NCBI GenBank assembly: GCA_002310035.1
Contig: DBYC01000072.1
Span: 1 to 6,166 of the forward strand
DNA length: 6,166 nt
From: a bacterium UBP6_UBA1196
Lineage (GTDB): Bacteria; UBP6; UBA1177
Reading direction: 5' to 3'
Under the pieces are notes generated by a model that was not told where the DNA came from, searched no databases, and was given only the letters and a program-made list of their open reading frames with translations. This document shows positions 1 through 5,564 of the stretch, one piece after another. Within the stretch, counting starts at the first letter, position 1. Each line of letters begins with the position of its first letter. Both the position numbers and the translations under genes were made by a program.

Positions 1-182
1 TTTGAAATGGAAAATGAAATAGTGATTTACCAACCGAACAATACGATCCATTTGGAAGTCAGGATGGCAGACGAATCCGTATGGCTGAACAGAAATCAAA
101 TGTCGGTTCTTTTCGGGCGTGACGTTAAAACTATCGGAAAACATATTAACAATGCTTTGCACGAAGAATTGCGGGATATGGC

Positions 183-207
183 AACTGTCGCAAATTTTGC
201 GACAGTT
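183..207. repeat. 25-base near-perfect palindrome inside the RhuM gene
   Basis: The arms 183-194 (AACTGTCGCAAA) and 196-207 (TTTGCGACAGTT) are exact reverse complements around a single central T. It lies wholly inside the coding sequence, where it encodes most of the peptide ATVANFATVQ. It could form a 12-bp hairpin in mRNA or be a site for a dimeric DNA-binding protein. It may also be a by-product of the repeated ATV peptide. Confidence 0.6.
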
Positions 208-393
208 CAAAATGAAGGTGGTCGTCAGGTAACAAGATTTGTGGAATTTTATAATTTAGACATGATTCTCTCTGTTGGATATAGGGTGAAATCCAGTCAG
301 GGAATACTTTTCAGACAGTGGGCGAACAGTGTTTTGAAAGAATTCCTGCTAAAGGGTTATTCCGTCAATCAGCGGTTTGACTGCCCACCTGCA

Positions 394-420
394 GTCATCT
401 TGAACGATGTGAAAGATCTC
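394..420 (+). repeat. Dispersed-repeat-like sequence (VILNDVKDL / RSFTSFKMT type) at the 3' end of RhuM
   Basis: This stretch translates as VILNDVKDL on the plus strand and as RSFTSFKMT on the minus strand. That pair closely resembles the widely scattered short intergenic repeats whose spurious translations read VILSEAKDL/VILNEVKDL and RSFASLRMT. It supplies the terminal residues of the shortened RhuM reading frame, which suggests the repeat sits at the breakpoint where the normal C-terminal part was lost. The identification rests on remembered similarity to that repeat class. Only one copy is in this window. Confidence 0.5.
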
Positions 421-454
421 AAACTATAGTGGTGCAAAGCATTGGAGACGGTTT

Positions 455-468
455 GAGTGAGGTCACTC
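455..468. repeat. Short palindrome at the convergent gene ends
   Basis: GAGTGA (455-460) and TCACTC (463-468) are exact reverse complements separated by GG, and the palindrome overlaps the stop codon of the minus-strand lipoprotein gene. It lies between two convergent genes, where a terminator would be expected. However, the two-base loop is too tight and no run of T follows on either strand, so terminator activity is doubtful. Confidence 0.35.
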
Positions 469-1830
469 TTCGCCCTTGACTTCTTCGCCATTGATTATGC
501 AACCTCTGGAAGCGTTTTGGCTTGGTTCAATATGGCTTGTGCAACCCTCTTTACCTTGACATTGCTCTATACAACTTTTTGCGTTTTTCAGTGTTACATA
601 TACTGTCATGCCGTTACTTATTTCTCTACCAAATTGTACAACCATATGAAACACATTGGTATCTAAATCTCTTTCGATATACGTGATGCCCCAAGGATAA
701 CCTGGCAAAAATCCTTTGCTGTTTTTTGGGAGTATTTTATGTGGCACACTTTCCAACCATACGAATTCTTCTATGGTTGTATAACACGCATTGTCGCTTT
801 CATCAAGTTGATAGTTCGGCATTGTTTTACATAACGATACATAATCATTAGGCATTGTTCTGATTTGTTTTATTGCTTTCGCCTCTATTGGCAGTGTTTT
901 CTTTTCGCCGTCTATATAACAACTTTCAGAATGGCTATCCGCATATGAATTAGGCCATATTTCAATAAGAGATGTACCTTCATTAACCTGACTTAAGCAA
1001 TTTTGTGACACAAAATTAACATCTAATAGCAGATAAGGAACTCTGATTTTCATATTGGATGGACTGCCTTTGTTCAAATAATCAACCGTCATAGAAACAA
1101 CCCTTTGGGGTTCTGGTGGAATAGCGCCATATCTATCAAGCAAAATTTTTGGGGCGGTATGTTCTAACCACATCGGTTCTTCTATATTGCCTTCGCATTT
1201 ATCAACAATATACATGTTCCCTTTTTCATCATATCGTTCTGGTTGTTGTATGTAGTTGTAGGGGCATCTCTTTTTCGCTTCGTTATGTCCGTTGTTTTTT
1301 CTGTCATCTATCTGGGCTTGTGTCAATTTTTCTAGGTTGCTTTTTGTTATGATCATTTCTCCTCCGTCAAAGAGCCCATTTAAATCGCTAGTGTAATCTG
1401 AATCGTTGTTTTCAGATGGATTGTTGTCATTGTCGTTATTTTCGATTGGATCGCTATCGTTTACATCTGAATCATCTTTGTCTTCTTTGTTGTTATCATC
1501 AATTACATCTGAATCATCTTTATCATCTTTGTCGTTGTCGTTTGGTTGGTTATCTTTATCGTTCTCTTCGACAGGATTGCTGTCATTGTTTTCAGTAGAA
1601 TCATTATCGCTATTTTCGTTGTCTGAATTTGACGGATTTTCGGGATCTTCGATGCAGCGATTTGTCTCTTCCTCGCAGAGAAGCCCTTCGTCACAGCTTT
1701 TGTTAGGGTAACATTCCTGACCGAGCTTTCCGAAATTTGCAACTGAATTGTTGTCGGAAGACGAACCTCCGCCGCAGGAAACGACAAAAACCAAAGCTGT
1801 AAAAATTGCAAAAACCAAAAAGTTCTTCAT
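463..1830 (-). CDS. Lipoprotein with Asp/Asn-rich linker and a duplicated Cys-containing domain
   Basis: I do not recognise a named family. The start is a type II signal peptide with hydrophobic core FLVFAIFTALVFVVS and lipobox VVSC, so it is probably lipid-anchored in the envelope. Numbered from the upstream ATG at 1836 (lipid Cys = 21), it has a four-Cys patch at 42-61 (C-x5-C-x5-C-x6-C), an Asp/Asn/Glu-rich linker at about 63-150, and two related C-terminal units at about 191-317 and 336-457. I chose the ATG at 1828-1830 (455 residues, starting MKNFLVF) because GGAG lies six bases upstream of it, while it directly abuts the ATG at 1836. The gene is 164 bases downstream of rsmB on the same strand and has its own candidate promoter. 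Codon use is AT-rich compared with rsmB. The lipid anchor and tether suggest surface or periplasmic display; ligand or partner is unknown. Confidence 0.85.
   Translation of the reverse strand: MKNFLVFAIFTALVFVVSCGGGSSSDNNSVANFGKLGQECYPNKSCDEGLLCEEETNRCIEDPENPSNSDNENSDNDSTENNDSNPVEENDKDNQPNDNDKDDKDDSDVIDDNNKEDKDDSDVNDSDPIENNDNDNNPSENNDSDYTSDLNGLFDGGEMIITKSNLEKLTQAQIDDRKNNGHNEAKKRCPYNYIQQPERYDEKGNMYIVDKCEGNIEEPMWLEHTAPKILLDRYGAIPPEPQRVVSMTVDYLNKGSPSNMKIRVPYLLLDVNFVSQNCLSQVNEGTSLIEIWPNSYADSHSESCYIDGEKKTLPIEAKAIKQIRTMPNDYVSLCKTMPNYQLDESDNACYTTIEEFVWLESVPHKILPKNSKGFLPGYPWGITYIERDLDTNVFHMVVQFGREISNGMTVYVTLKNAKSCIEQCQGKEGCTSHIEPSQNASRGCIINGEEVKGEE
466..831 (-). repeat. Second copy of the internal domain duplication in the lipoprotein
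   Basis: Residues about 336-457 (counting from the ATG at 1836). It contains C351, then IEE-x2-WLE-x4-KIL at 355-369, C422, and C446-IINGE. C351 to W360 is nine residues, identical to C214 to W223 in the first copy. This copy has two extra cysteines at 426 and 432, perhaps an added disulfide. Confidence 0.65.
886..1266 (-). repeat. First copy of the internal domain duplication in the lipoprotein
   Basis: Residues about 191-317 (counting from the ATG at 1836). It contains C191, C214, IEE-x2-WLE-x4-KIL at 218-232, C280, and C306-YIDGE. The Trp-to-Cys distances (57 then 26 residues) are close to those in the second copy (62 then 24). This supports an old tandem duplication of one Cys-stabilised, probably beta-rich domain. 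Confidence 0.65.
1387..1650 (-). repeat. Asp/Asn/Glu-rich low-complexity linker
   Basis: This codes for residues about 63-150 of the lipoprotein, almost entirely D, N, E, S and K with a few P. Within it a block reading TTACATCTGAATCATCTTT on the plus strand occurs at 1461 and again at 1503, a 42-base (14-codon) offset giving the repeated peptide DKDDSDV. Such tracts act as flexible, strongly acidic tethers and could bind calcium; the latter is inference. Confidence 0.8.
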
Positions 1831-1836
1831 TTTCAT

Positions 1837-1842
1837 CTCCTA
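1837..1842 (-). promoter_or_regulatory. Shine-Dalgarno TAGGAG that decides the lipoprotein start
   Basis: On the minus strand the order is TAGGAG-ATG-AAA-ATG. The motif touches the first ATG but is six bases from the second, a normal spacing. This favours translation from the ATG at 1828-1830. Confidence 0.6.
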
Positions 1843-1859
1843 AAAATCGAAAACAAAAT

Positions 1860-1887
1860 ATGATAGGGAAAGGTGAGAGAAAGGCAA
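1860..1887 (-). promoter_or_regulatory. Candidate sigma70-type promoter of the lipoprotein gene
   Basis: On the minus strand TTGCCT (1882-1887) and TATCAT (1860-1865) are separated by 16 bases, matching the -35 and -10 consensus at four of six and five of six positions. The -10 box ends about 20 bases before the ribosome-binding site. The rest of the 164-base gap (1888-2000) shows no gene, RNA gene or clear terminator on either strand. Confidence 0.45.
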
Positions 1888-1988
1888 GTTTTTGGTTCGA
1901 CAGACTCGCCAACCGAGAGTTTGCGGGCGGGCAGACCTAAGCTCCGACAGATTCTACCTTTTCCATTCGCCGCATTGGAGAGGGATTT

Positions 1989-2018
1989 AGGATGAGGTAT
2001 TTATCTCTTCCTCATTCT
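1989..2018 (-). terminator. Imperfect inverted repeat at the 3' end of rsmB (possible weak terminator)
   Basis: ATGAGG (1992-1997) and CCTCAT (2010-2015) are exact reverse complements around a 12-base loop. They can be extended past one mismatch by two further pairs. The structure spans the rsmB stop codon. No T-run follows in the direction of rsmB transcription, so an intrinsic terminator is not well supported; it may simply protect the mRNA end. Confidence 0.25.
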
Positions 2019-3311
2019 GCAGATGAAAAATATGTCTCTGTTGTCGTTGATGTCTGTGACGGTGAAATACGATTTCTCCACGGTAAATTCAGGGTGATGA
2101 GCAGAGAAACGCTTGATCTGCTCCAATGTTTCCTCTTTCGTGAAGGTGCAGACGGAAAAGACCAGAGTGCCGTCTTTTTTAAGATATTTTGCCGCCTGTT
2201 CCAGAATTTTTCCCGAAATGGAAGCCATTTTTGCGGGGTCGTTGTCGTTCTTTATCCATTTTGTCTCGGGATGGCGTCTCACTGTGCCGAGCGCGCTGCA
2301 CGGTGCGTCAAGAAGGACTCTGTCGAAAGCGTTGTGCCATTCAGGGTTGTCTTTGGTCGCGTCGTGGAGTTTCATTCCGATATTTTTCTTTCCGTGCTGG
2401 ATGACGACGTCGGCAAGCATATTGAGGCGGTTTCCGTTGACATCTGCCGCCGTGACGAAGCCTTCGTCTCCTGTCAGATACGAAGCGAAAAGGGTTTTTC
2501 CGCCGGGAGCGGCGCACATATCCAGAATTTTGTCACCGGGTCTGATATCCATTTCAAGAACTGAAAGCTGTGAAGATTCATCCTGAATGTAAATGTTGTC
2601 AAAACCTTTGAGCATTGAGAAGTTTACCGCTTTATTCGTGCAGATCCCGTAAGGGCTGAGTTTTGCAGCTTCGGCCGTTGCTCCTTTCGAAACGAGCTTT
2701 TCGATGATCTGCTGCCGCAAATTTTCATCGCCTTCGATCCTGAGAGTAATGCCGAGCGGCTTGTTCACGATCTGCAAATATTCTTCGACATCTTTGCCCA
2801 AAGTTTCAGCCTGAGCTTTTATCCTCGCGTAAAACCAGTCGGGAACGGAATAGTATGTCTGCAAAAATTCGTCATGCTTGCCGGCAAAATCAGCTTCCAT
2901 GTTTTCGCGTGTCGGGCCGGTGCGAAGGATCTCGCGCAGAATGAAGTTGACAAATCCCGCCGTTTTTTCGTTTCCGCAACGTTTCGCAAGTTCCGCCGCT
3001 TCGAAAACGATCGTCGCCGCCTCTCTGTTCGACATGAAAAGTATCTGGTAAAGCGAGACCCTGATAAGGGCGAGCAGCTCTTTGTCCATCCGTTTCAGCG
3101 GTTTTTTGAAAACTTTGAGGATCCAGTAGTCAAGATGGGTCAAATTCCTCACCGTGCCGTAGACAAGTTCCGTGATGAAACGCCTTTTCGGAAAATCAAA
3201 AGCCGAAAGTGAATCGTTAAGAAGTTCGTTCACAAAAAACGACTGGTCAAGCACATCCTGAATCAGCGAACTTGCCACAAGCCTGGGATCTTTTGTCTTT
3301 TTGCTGCTCAC
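2001..3311 (-). CDS. rsmB: 16S rRNA (cytosine-967-C5)-methyltransferase RsmB
   Basis: RsmB transfers a methyl group from S-adenosylmethionine to C5 of cytosine 967 (E. coli numbering) in 16S rRNA; it is cytoplasmic. Residues about 5-140 form the NusB-like RNA-binding domain, and the Rossmann methyltransferase domain follows. Visible motifs, numbered from the GTG start, are IQDESSQ (242-248), the SAM-binding loop DMCAAPGGKT (264-273), an acidic residue in ADVNGNR near 290, DAPCSALG (335-342) with the product-release Cys338, RRHPETKW (345-352), and SVC with the expected nucleophile Cys388. The C-terminal DIFFICRMRK resembles the usual DGFFIARL ending. The frame is open to a TTG at 3359, but GTG at 3309-3311 has GGAGG four bases upstream and gives 436 residues, close to E. 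coli RsmB, so I chose it. It lies 72 bases downstream of the AMIN-like protein gene. Confidence 0.95.
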   Translation of the reverse strand: MSSKKTKDPRLVASSLIQDVLDQSFFVNELLNDSLSAFDFPKRRFITELVYGTVRNLTHLDYWILKVFKKPLKRMDKELLALIRVSLYQILFMSNREAATIVFEAAELAKRCGNEKTAGFVNFILREILRTGPTRENMEADFAGKHDEFLQTYYSVPDWFYARIKAQAETLGKDVEEYLQIVNKPLGITLRIEGDENLRQQIIEKLVSKGATAEAAKLSPYGICTNKAVNFSMLKGFDNIYIQDESSQLSVLEMDIRPGDKILDMCAAPGGKTLFASYLTGDEGFVTAADVNGNRLNMLADVVIQHGKKNIGMKLHDATKDNPEWHNAFDRVLLDAPCSALGTVRRHPETKWIKNDNDPAKMASISGKILEQAAKYLKKDGTLVFSVCTFTKEETLEQIKRFSAHHPEFTVEKSYFTVTDINDNRDIFFICRMRKR

Positions 3312-3313
3312 GT

Positions 3314-3320
3314 CTCCTCC
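3314..3320 (-). promoter_or_regulatory. Strong Shine-Dalgarno GGAGGAG setting the rsmB GTG start
   Basis: The minus-strand order is GGAGGAG-AC-GTG, so the GGAGG core is four bases from the GTG at 3309-3311. The alternative TTG at 3357-3359 would add 16 residues with no family resemblance. Confidence 0.7.
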
Positions 3321-3334
3321 GAAATCAAAATCCG

Positions 3335-3357
3335 GCGCTTTATAGCAAAAACAGCGC
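3335..3357 (-). promoter_or_regulatory. Hairpin and -10-like box between the AMIN-like gene and rsmB
   Basis: GCGCT (3335-3339) and AGCGC (3353-3357) can pair across 13 bases. The minus-strand sequence includes TATAAA (3339-3344), which could be a -10 box for rsmB, although no good -35 sits 16-18 bases upstream. Either a weak attenuator between cistrons or a weak internal promoter would fit. The signal is not decisive. Confidence 0.25.
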
Positions 3358-3383
3358 AAATAATAAATAAATTTCGACCTATT

Positions 3384-4727
3384 TTATTCTATCGTCGGTT
3401 TATAGAAATCAAAATGGATATATTTTTTGTCAACGCTCTTGCGGACAGCCATTCCGGCATCAGTTTTGATGTAGATTTTCAGCACGCCGTCAACTTTTTT
3501 CGGCAGAATGTAGGCAACTTCCGCCTTGAAAGCGCGCGTATCGATAATATTCAGCAAATATTGAGGAATTTTGGCAAAATTGTGGACATCGATAACAAAT
3601 CCGCCGCCGATTTCCCTGAACTGATAGTCGACTTCACCGTCGATTTCCATTGTCACGCGGCTGAATTCGGGGAATTTCCTGAAGAAAAGATTTTTGAGCT
3701 TTCCTTTTTTCTCTAGTTTTGTAACTGGAAGATCTGGCAGTTTTTCAGCGAGTGTCGGCTCTTTTTCGGCTTTTGTCACTTTAAGATGGCGGATCTCGCC
3801 GTCTTCTGATTTCACCGCTTTAACTTGCTGCATCGCCAAGCGTTTTTCCTCTTCCAGCCGGGCTTCTTCGGCTATGCGCTTTTCCTCTTCGGCCTTTCTG
3901 AGCTCGGCGATACGCTTCTCTTCCTCGGCTTTCTGAAGTTCCGCGAGCCGTTTTTCCTCAGCGAGACGCTTTTCTTCAGCTATGCGCTTCTCTTCGGCAA
4001 TGCGTTTCTCCTCTGCGAGACGCTTTTCCTCAGCGACGCGTTTTTCTTCCTCAGCCTTTTTGAGTTCGGCGATACGCTTTTCTTCGGCGGCTCGCTTTTC
4101 CTCTTCTTCGAGTTCATTTAAAAGGGATTGGACAAGCTTTTTCTCATCTTCAGCTTTTTTCAGCTCTGCAACACGCTTTTCTTCGGCAAGGCGCTTTTCT
4201 TCCTCTGCTTTTTTAAGTTCTGCGGTGCGCTTTTCCTCAGCGACGCGTTTTTCTTCCTCAGCTTTCTGAAGTTCGGCGAGACGCTGTTCTTCCGCCAGGC
4301 GTTTCTCTTCGATTTGCCGCCCTTTTTCGGCCTCGGCAAGAAGTTCCTTCTCTATCTTCGCATGGAATTTGGCGATTACTGTATCAAAATTTTCGTCGTC
4401 CAGAAAAACCGAACGGCTGAAAGCGACAATCACTGTTCCTTTGCGGTTGAAAAAAGTATACTGACTTCCGGGCTCGACAAAAAACACGAACCGTGTCATA
4501 CCGTTTGAAACACTCTTTTCGACCGATTTCACAATTCCGGAAGCGATGGAAAAATCGGATTCGCCGAATATTCCGCCTGCTTCGAAAACTATTCTTTCGG
4601 GATTGTTCAGACGGTATGAAGAAAAAGTGGGATTTTCATCCGCGCTTTCCATCATAACATAAACATTGTCGTTGTCCTCAAGTGTCTGCAACGAGAAGAG
4701 AAAAAGAAAAGCAAGAAGAAAGTTCAT
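3384..4727 (-). CDS. Secreted envelope protein: AMIN-like domain, long charged helix, AMIN-like domain
   Basis: I do not recognise a named orthologue among the genes I know. Residues 1-16 (MNFLLAFLFLFSLQTL) look like a short signal peptide, though the N-region lacks a basic residue. Residues about 22-105 read like an AMIN domain (SYRLNNPERIVFEAGG, then GMTRFVFFVEP and GTVIVAF), and about 349-445 look like a second one (RVTMEIDG, GGGFVIDVHNF, KIYIKTDAG, YIHFDF). AMIN domains of amidases and PilQ secretins bind peptidoglycan. Between them, about 130-300 is built from xAEEKR hexads and AELxKAEEEKR blocks, predicted to be one long helix. A stop codon lies nine bases before the ATG, so no earlier start exists. 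There is no good Shine-Dalgarno, only an A-rich leader, which suggests coupling to the lipoprotein gene 21 bases upstream. Periplasmic, wall-associated scaffolding is inferred; the coil alone could be mistaken for TolA. Confidence 0.8.
   Translation of the reverse strand: MNFLLAFLFLFSLQTLEDNDNVYVMMESADENPTFSSYRLNNPERIVFEAGGIFGESDFSIASGIVKSVEKSVSNGMTRFVFFVEPGSQYTFFNRKGTVIVAFSRSVFLDDENFDTVIAKFHAKIEKELLAEAEKGRQIEEKRLAEEQRLAELQKAEEEKRVAEEKRTAELKKAEEEKRLAEEKRVAELKKAEDEKKLVQSLLNELEEEEKRAAEEKRIAELKKAEEEKRVAEEKRLAEEKRIAEEKRIAEEKRLAEEKRLAELQKAEEEKRIAELRKAEEEKRIAEEARLEEEKRLAMQQVKAVKSEDGEIRHLKVTKAEKEPTLAEKLPDLPVTKLEKKGKLKNLFFRKFPEFSRVTMEIDGEVDYQFREIGGGFVIDVHNFAKIPQYLLNIIDTRAFKAEVAYILPKKVDGVLKIYIKTDAGMAVRKSVDKKYIHFDFYKPTIE
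3828..4334 (-). repeat. Repetitive EEKR helix-coding tract
   Basis: This codes for residues about 132-300 of the AMIN-like protein. Units such as RIAEEK recur in direct succession (about residues 227-258) and alternate with LKKAEEEKR blocks. One interruption lies at about 197-206 (KLVQSLLNEL). The acidic-then-basic i/i+4 pattern with six-residue steps favours a stable single alpha helix over a heptad coiled coil. The near-identical codon runs are prone to copy-number change. Confidence 0.75.
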
Positions 4728-4748
4728 GTTTTTTTACAGGAATTACAT

Positions 4749-5564
4749 TTAATCGTTGCCGGGAGTCGATGGATCGTCGGTTATTGTTTCCCACTCGACA
4801 AATTTAGCGGCAACACATTCACCGTTCGGAACAAAAACATAATTTACATTGTCTTCAGCCCGCTTCAGAATCAGGTTTTTGATATTGCCGTTAGTTCTTT
4901 TGGCATCTCCTTCACCGGCGATTTTCATGATTTTCAGTGTTCCGGCTGTCTGAAAGTAGTATTCTTTCGCTTCTCCATATTCGGCATCGACCCAGACCAT
5001 AACGCACTGCTGACACTGCGCATAAGTTTCATTCATGCCTGTTCCGAGTGCGTAAGTTCCTTCCTTGAGACCGCCGCCACTAAAAAGGATTTTTATGATA
5101 TCGATTGCGTTTCCGCCCATTGCCGGCGAGAAGTAGCCGTTGATTTCATCGGGATAACCTGACATTGTTATTGTCGGCACTTCGATCATCGTGCAGCCTT
5201 CCGCCGCTTTTTCGAAATCGGTGTCGCTTTCATCAGGCGTACCGGTGTCGCCTGTTGTATCGGTATCGTCAGTTGACCCAGAGTCAGTGTCGTCGGCTGT
5301 ATCGGTGTCACCAGTTGTATCTGTGTTGTCGGCCGGTTTATCAGAATCATCAGCTGAATCGCCGTTGTCGGGCGTTGTGTCGGCATCTTCAGCAGGGTTG
5401 TGATCAGCATCACCCTGTTCTGCATCGCCTGAAAAATCTTCGTCGGAAACTGTATCGGTATCGGTCAAATCATCCTTTTCATCAGAACTGCTGCACGCTG
5501 CAAAAAAAGCAAGTGCAGAAAACAAAAAAACAAAGAGAATTTTTGTCAAAATTTTACTTTTCAT
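4749..5564 (-). CDS. Lipoprotein with Asp/Thr-rich linker and CxxC-containing C-terminal domain
   Basis: A 271-residue protein with a clear lipoprotein signal: basic start MKSKILTK, hydrophobic core, lipobox FAAC with lipid Cys24. Residues about 30-117 are a DTD/TGD-rich acidic tether. The C-terminal domain (about 119-271) has C124, C184-QQ-C187 and C250, with the pattern KEGTYALGTG, a Cys pair, YYFQTAGTLKI, then VPNGEC. I recall this layout from small beta-rich domains in deltaproteobacteria-like lipoproteins, but no function is established that I know of. The start overlaps the end of the ZnuA-type gene by 11 bases (ACAGATGAAAAGTAA), with AAAGGGG nine bases upstream of the ATG, so translation is probably coupled. 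This placement could mean a role beside metal uptake, but that is inference from position only. Confidence 0.88.
   Translation of the reverse strand: MKSKILTKILFVFLFSALAFFAACSSSDEKDDLTDTDTVSDEDFSGDAEQGDADHNPAEDADTTPDNGDSADDSDKPADNTDTTGDTDTADDTDSGSTDDTDTTGDTGTPDESDTDFEKAAEGCTMIEVPTITMSGYPDEINGYFSPAMGGNAIDIIKILFSGGGLKEGTYALGTGMNETYAQCQQCVMVWVDAEYGEAKEYYFQTAGTLKIMKIAGEGDAKRTNGNIKNLILKRAEDNVNYVFVPNGECVAAKFVEWETITDDPSTPGND
5214..5477 (-). repeat. Asp/Thr/Ser-rich low-complexity linker
   Basis: This codes for residues about 30-117 of the lipoprotein, dominated by D, T, S, G, A and E with repeated DTDTTGDTDT-like units. It is a flexible acidic spacer between the membrane anchor and the C-terminal domain. 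The low-complexity DNA also gives long open frames on other strands that are not genes. Confidence 0.8.

Larger units (their letters stand above)
7..429 (+). pseudogene. RhuM-family protein, N-terminal part only (probably truncated)
   Basis: The 140-residue product matches the conserved start of the RhuM family (named after a Salmonella pathogenicity-island gene; molecular function unsettled). Typical segments are ENEIVIYQPNNTIHLEVR near residue 2, SVWLNRNQMSVLFGRD at about 24-39, the FYNLD core at about 81-85, SVGYRVKSSQG at about 89-99, and FRQWANSVLKEFLLKGYSVNQRF at about 102-124. Full family members run to roughly 300 residues or more with a C-terminal domain. Here homology stops after NQRF, and the last 16 residues look like translated dispersed repeat. 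The ATG at 7 fits the usual family start, but only six bases precede it, so no ribosome-binding site can be judged. It faces the lipoprotein gene convergently, with 33 bases between stops. RhuM genes are commonly found in genomic islands and near restriction or toxin genes. The family call is firm; whether the short product functions is unknown. Confidence 0.82.

Noticed and set aside
1406..1811. Frames of 101 (plus) and 102 (minus) residues over the lipoprotein N-terminus
   Set aside because: Low-complexity shadows of the Asp/Asn linker. The lipoprotein frame has a signal peptide, a lipobox and a ribosome-binding site.
1837..2000. tRNA-like GGTTCGA element in the 164-base gap
   Set aside because: The string GGTTCGA at about 1893 recalls a T-arm, but no acceptor stem, anticodon arm or CCA-proximal pairing could be built around it.
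1992..2586. Open frames of 190 and 157 residues on the plus strand
   Set aside because: They lie antisense to the catalytic domain of rsmB, which has clear motifs and a good start. Their translations show no recognisable domain.
3828..4334. TolA identity for the EEKR-rich protein
   Set aside because: The charged helix alone drives that resemblance. TolA has one N-terminal membrane helix and a different C-terminal domain, while this protein shows AMIN-like sequence on both sides.
3694..4508. Several plus-strand frames of 80-126 residues rich in Phe, Ser, Leu and Arg, resembling membrane or repeat proteins
   Set aside because: They are complements of the EEKR repeat tract; the SSA and FSS repeats follow directly from that codon pattern.
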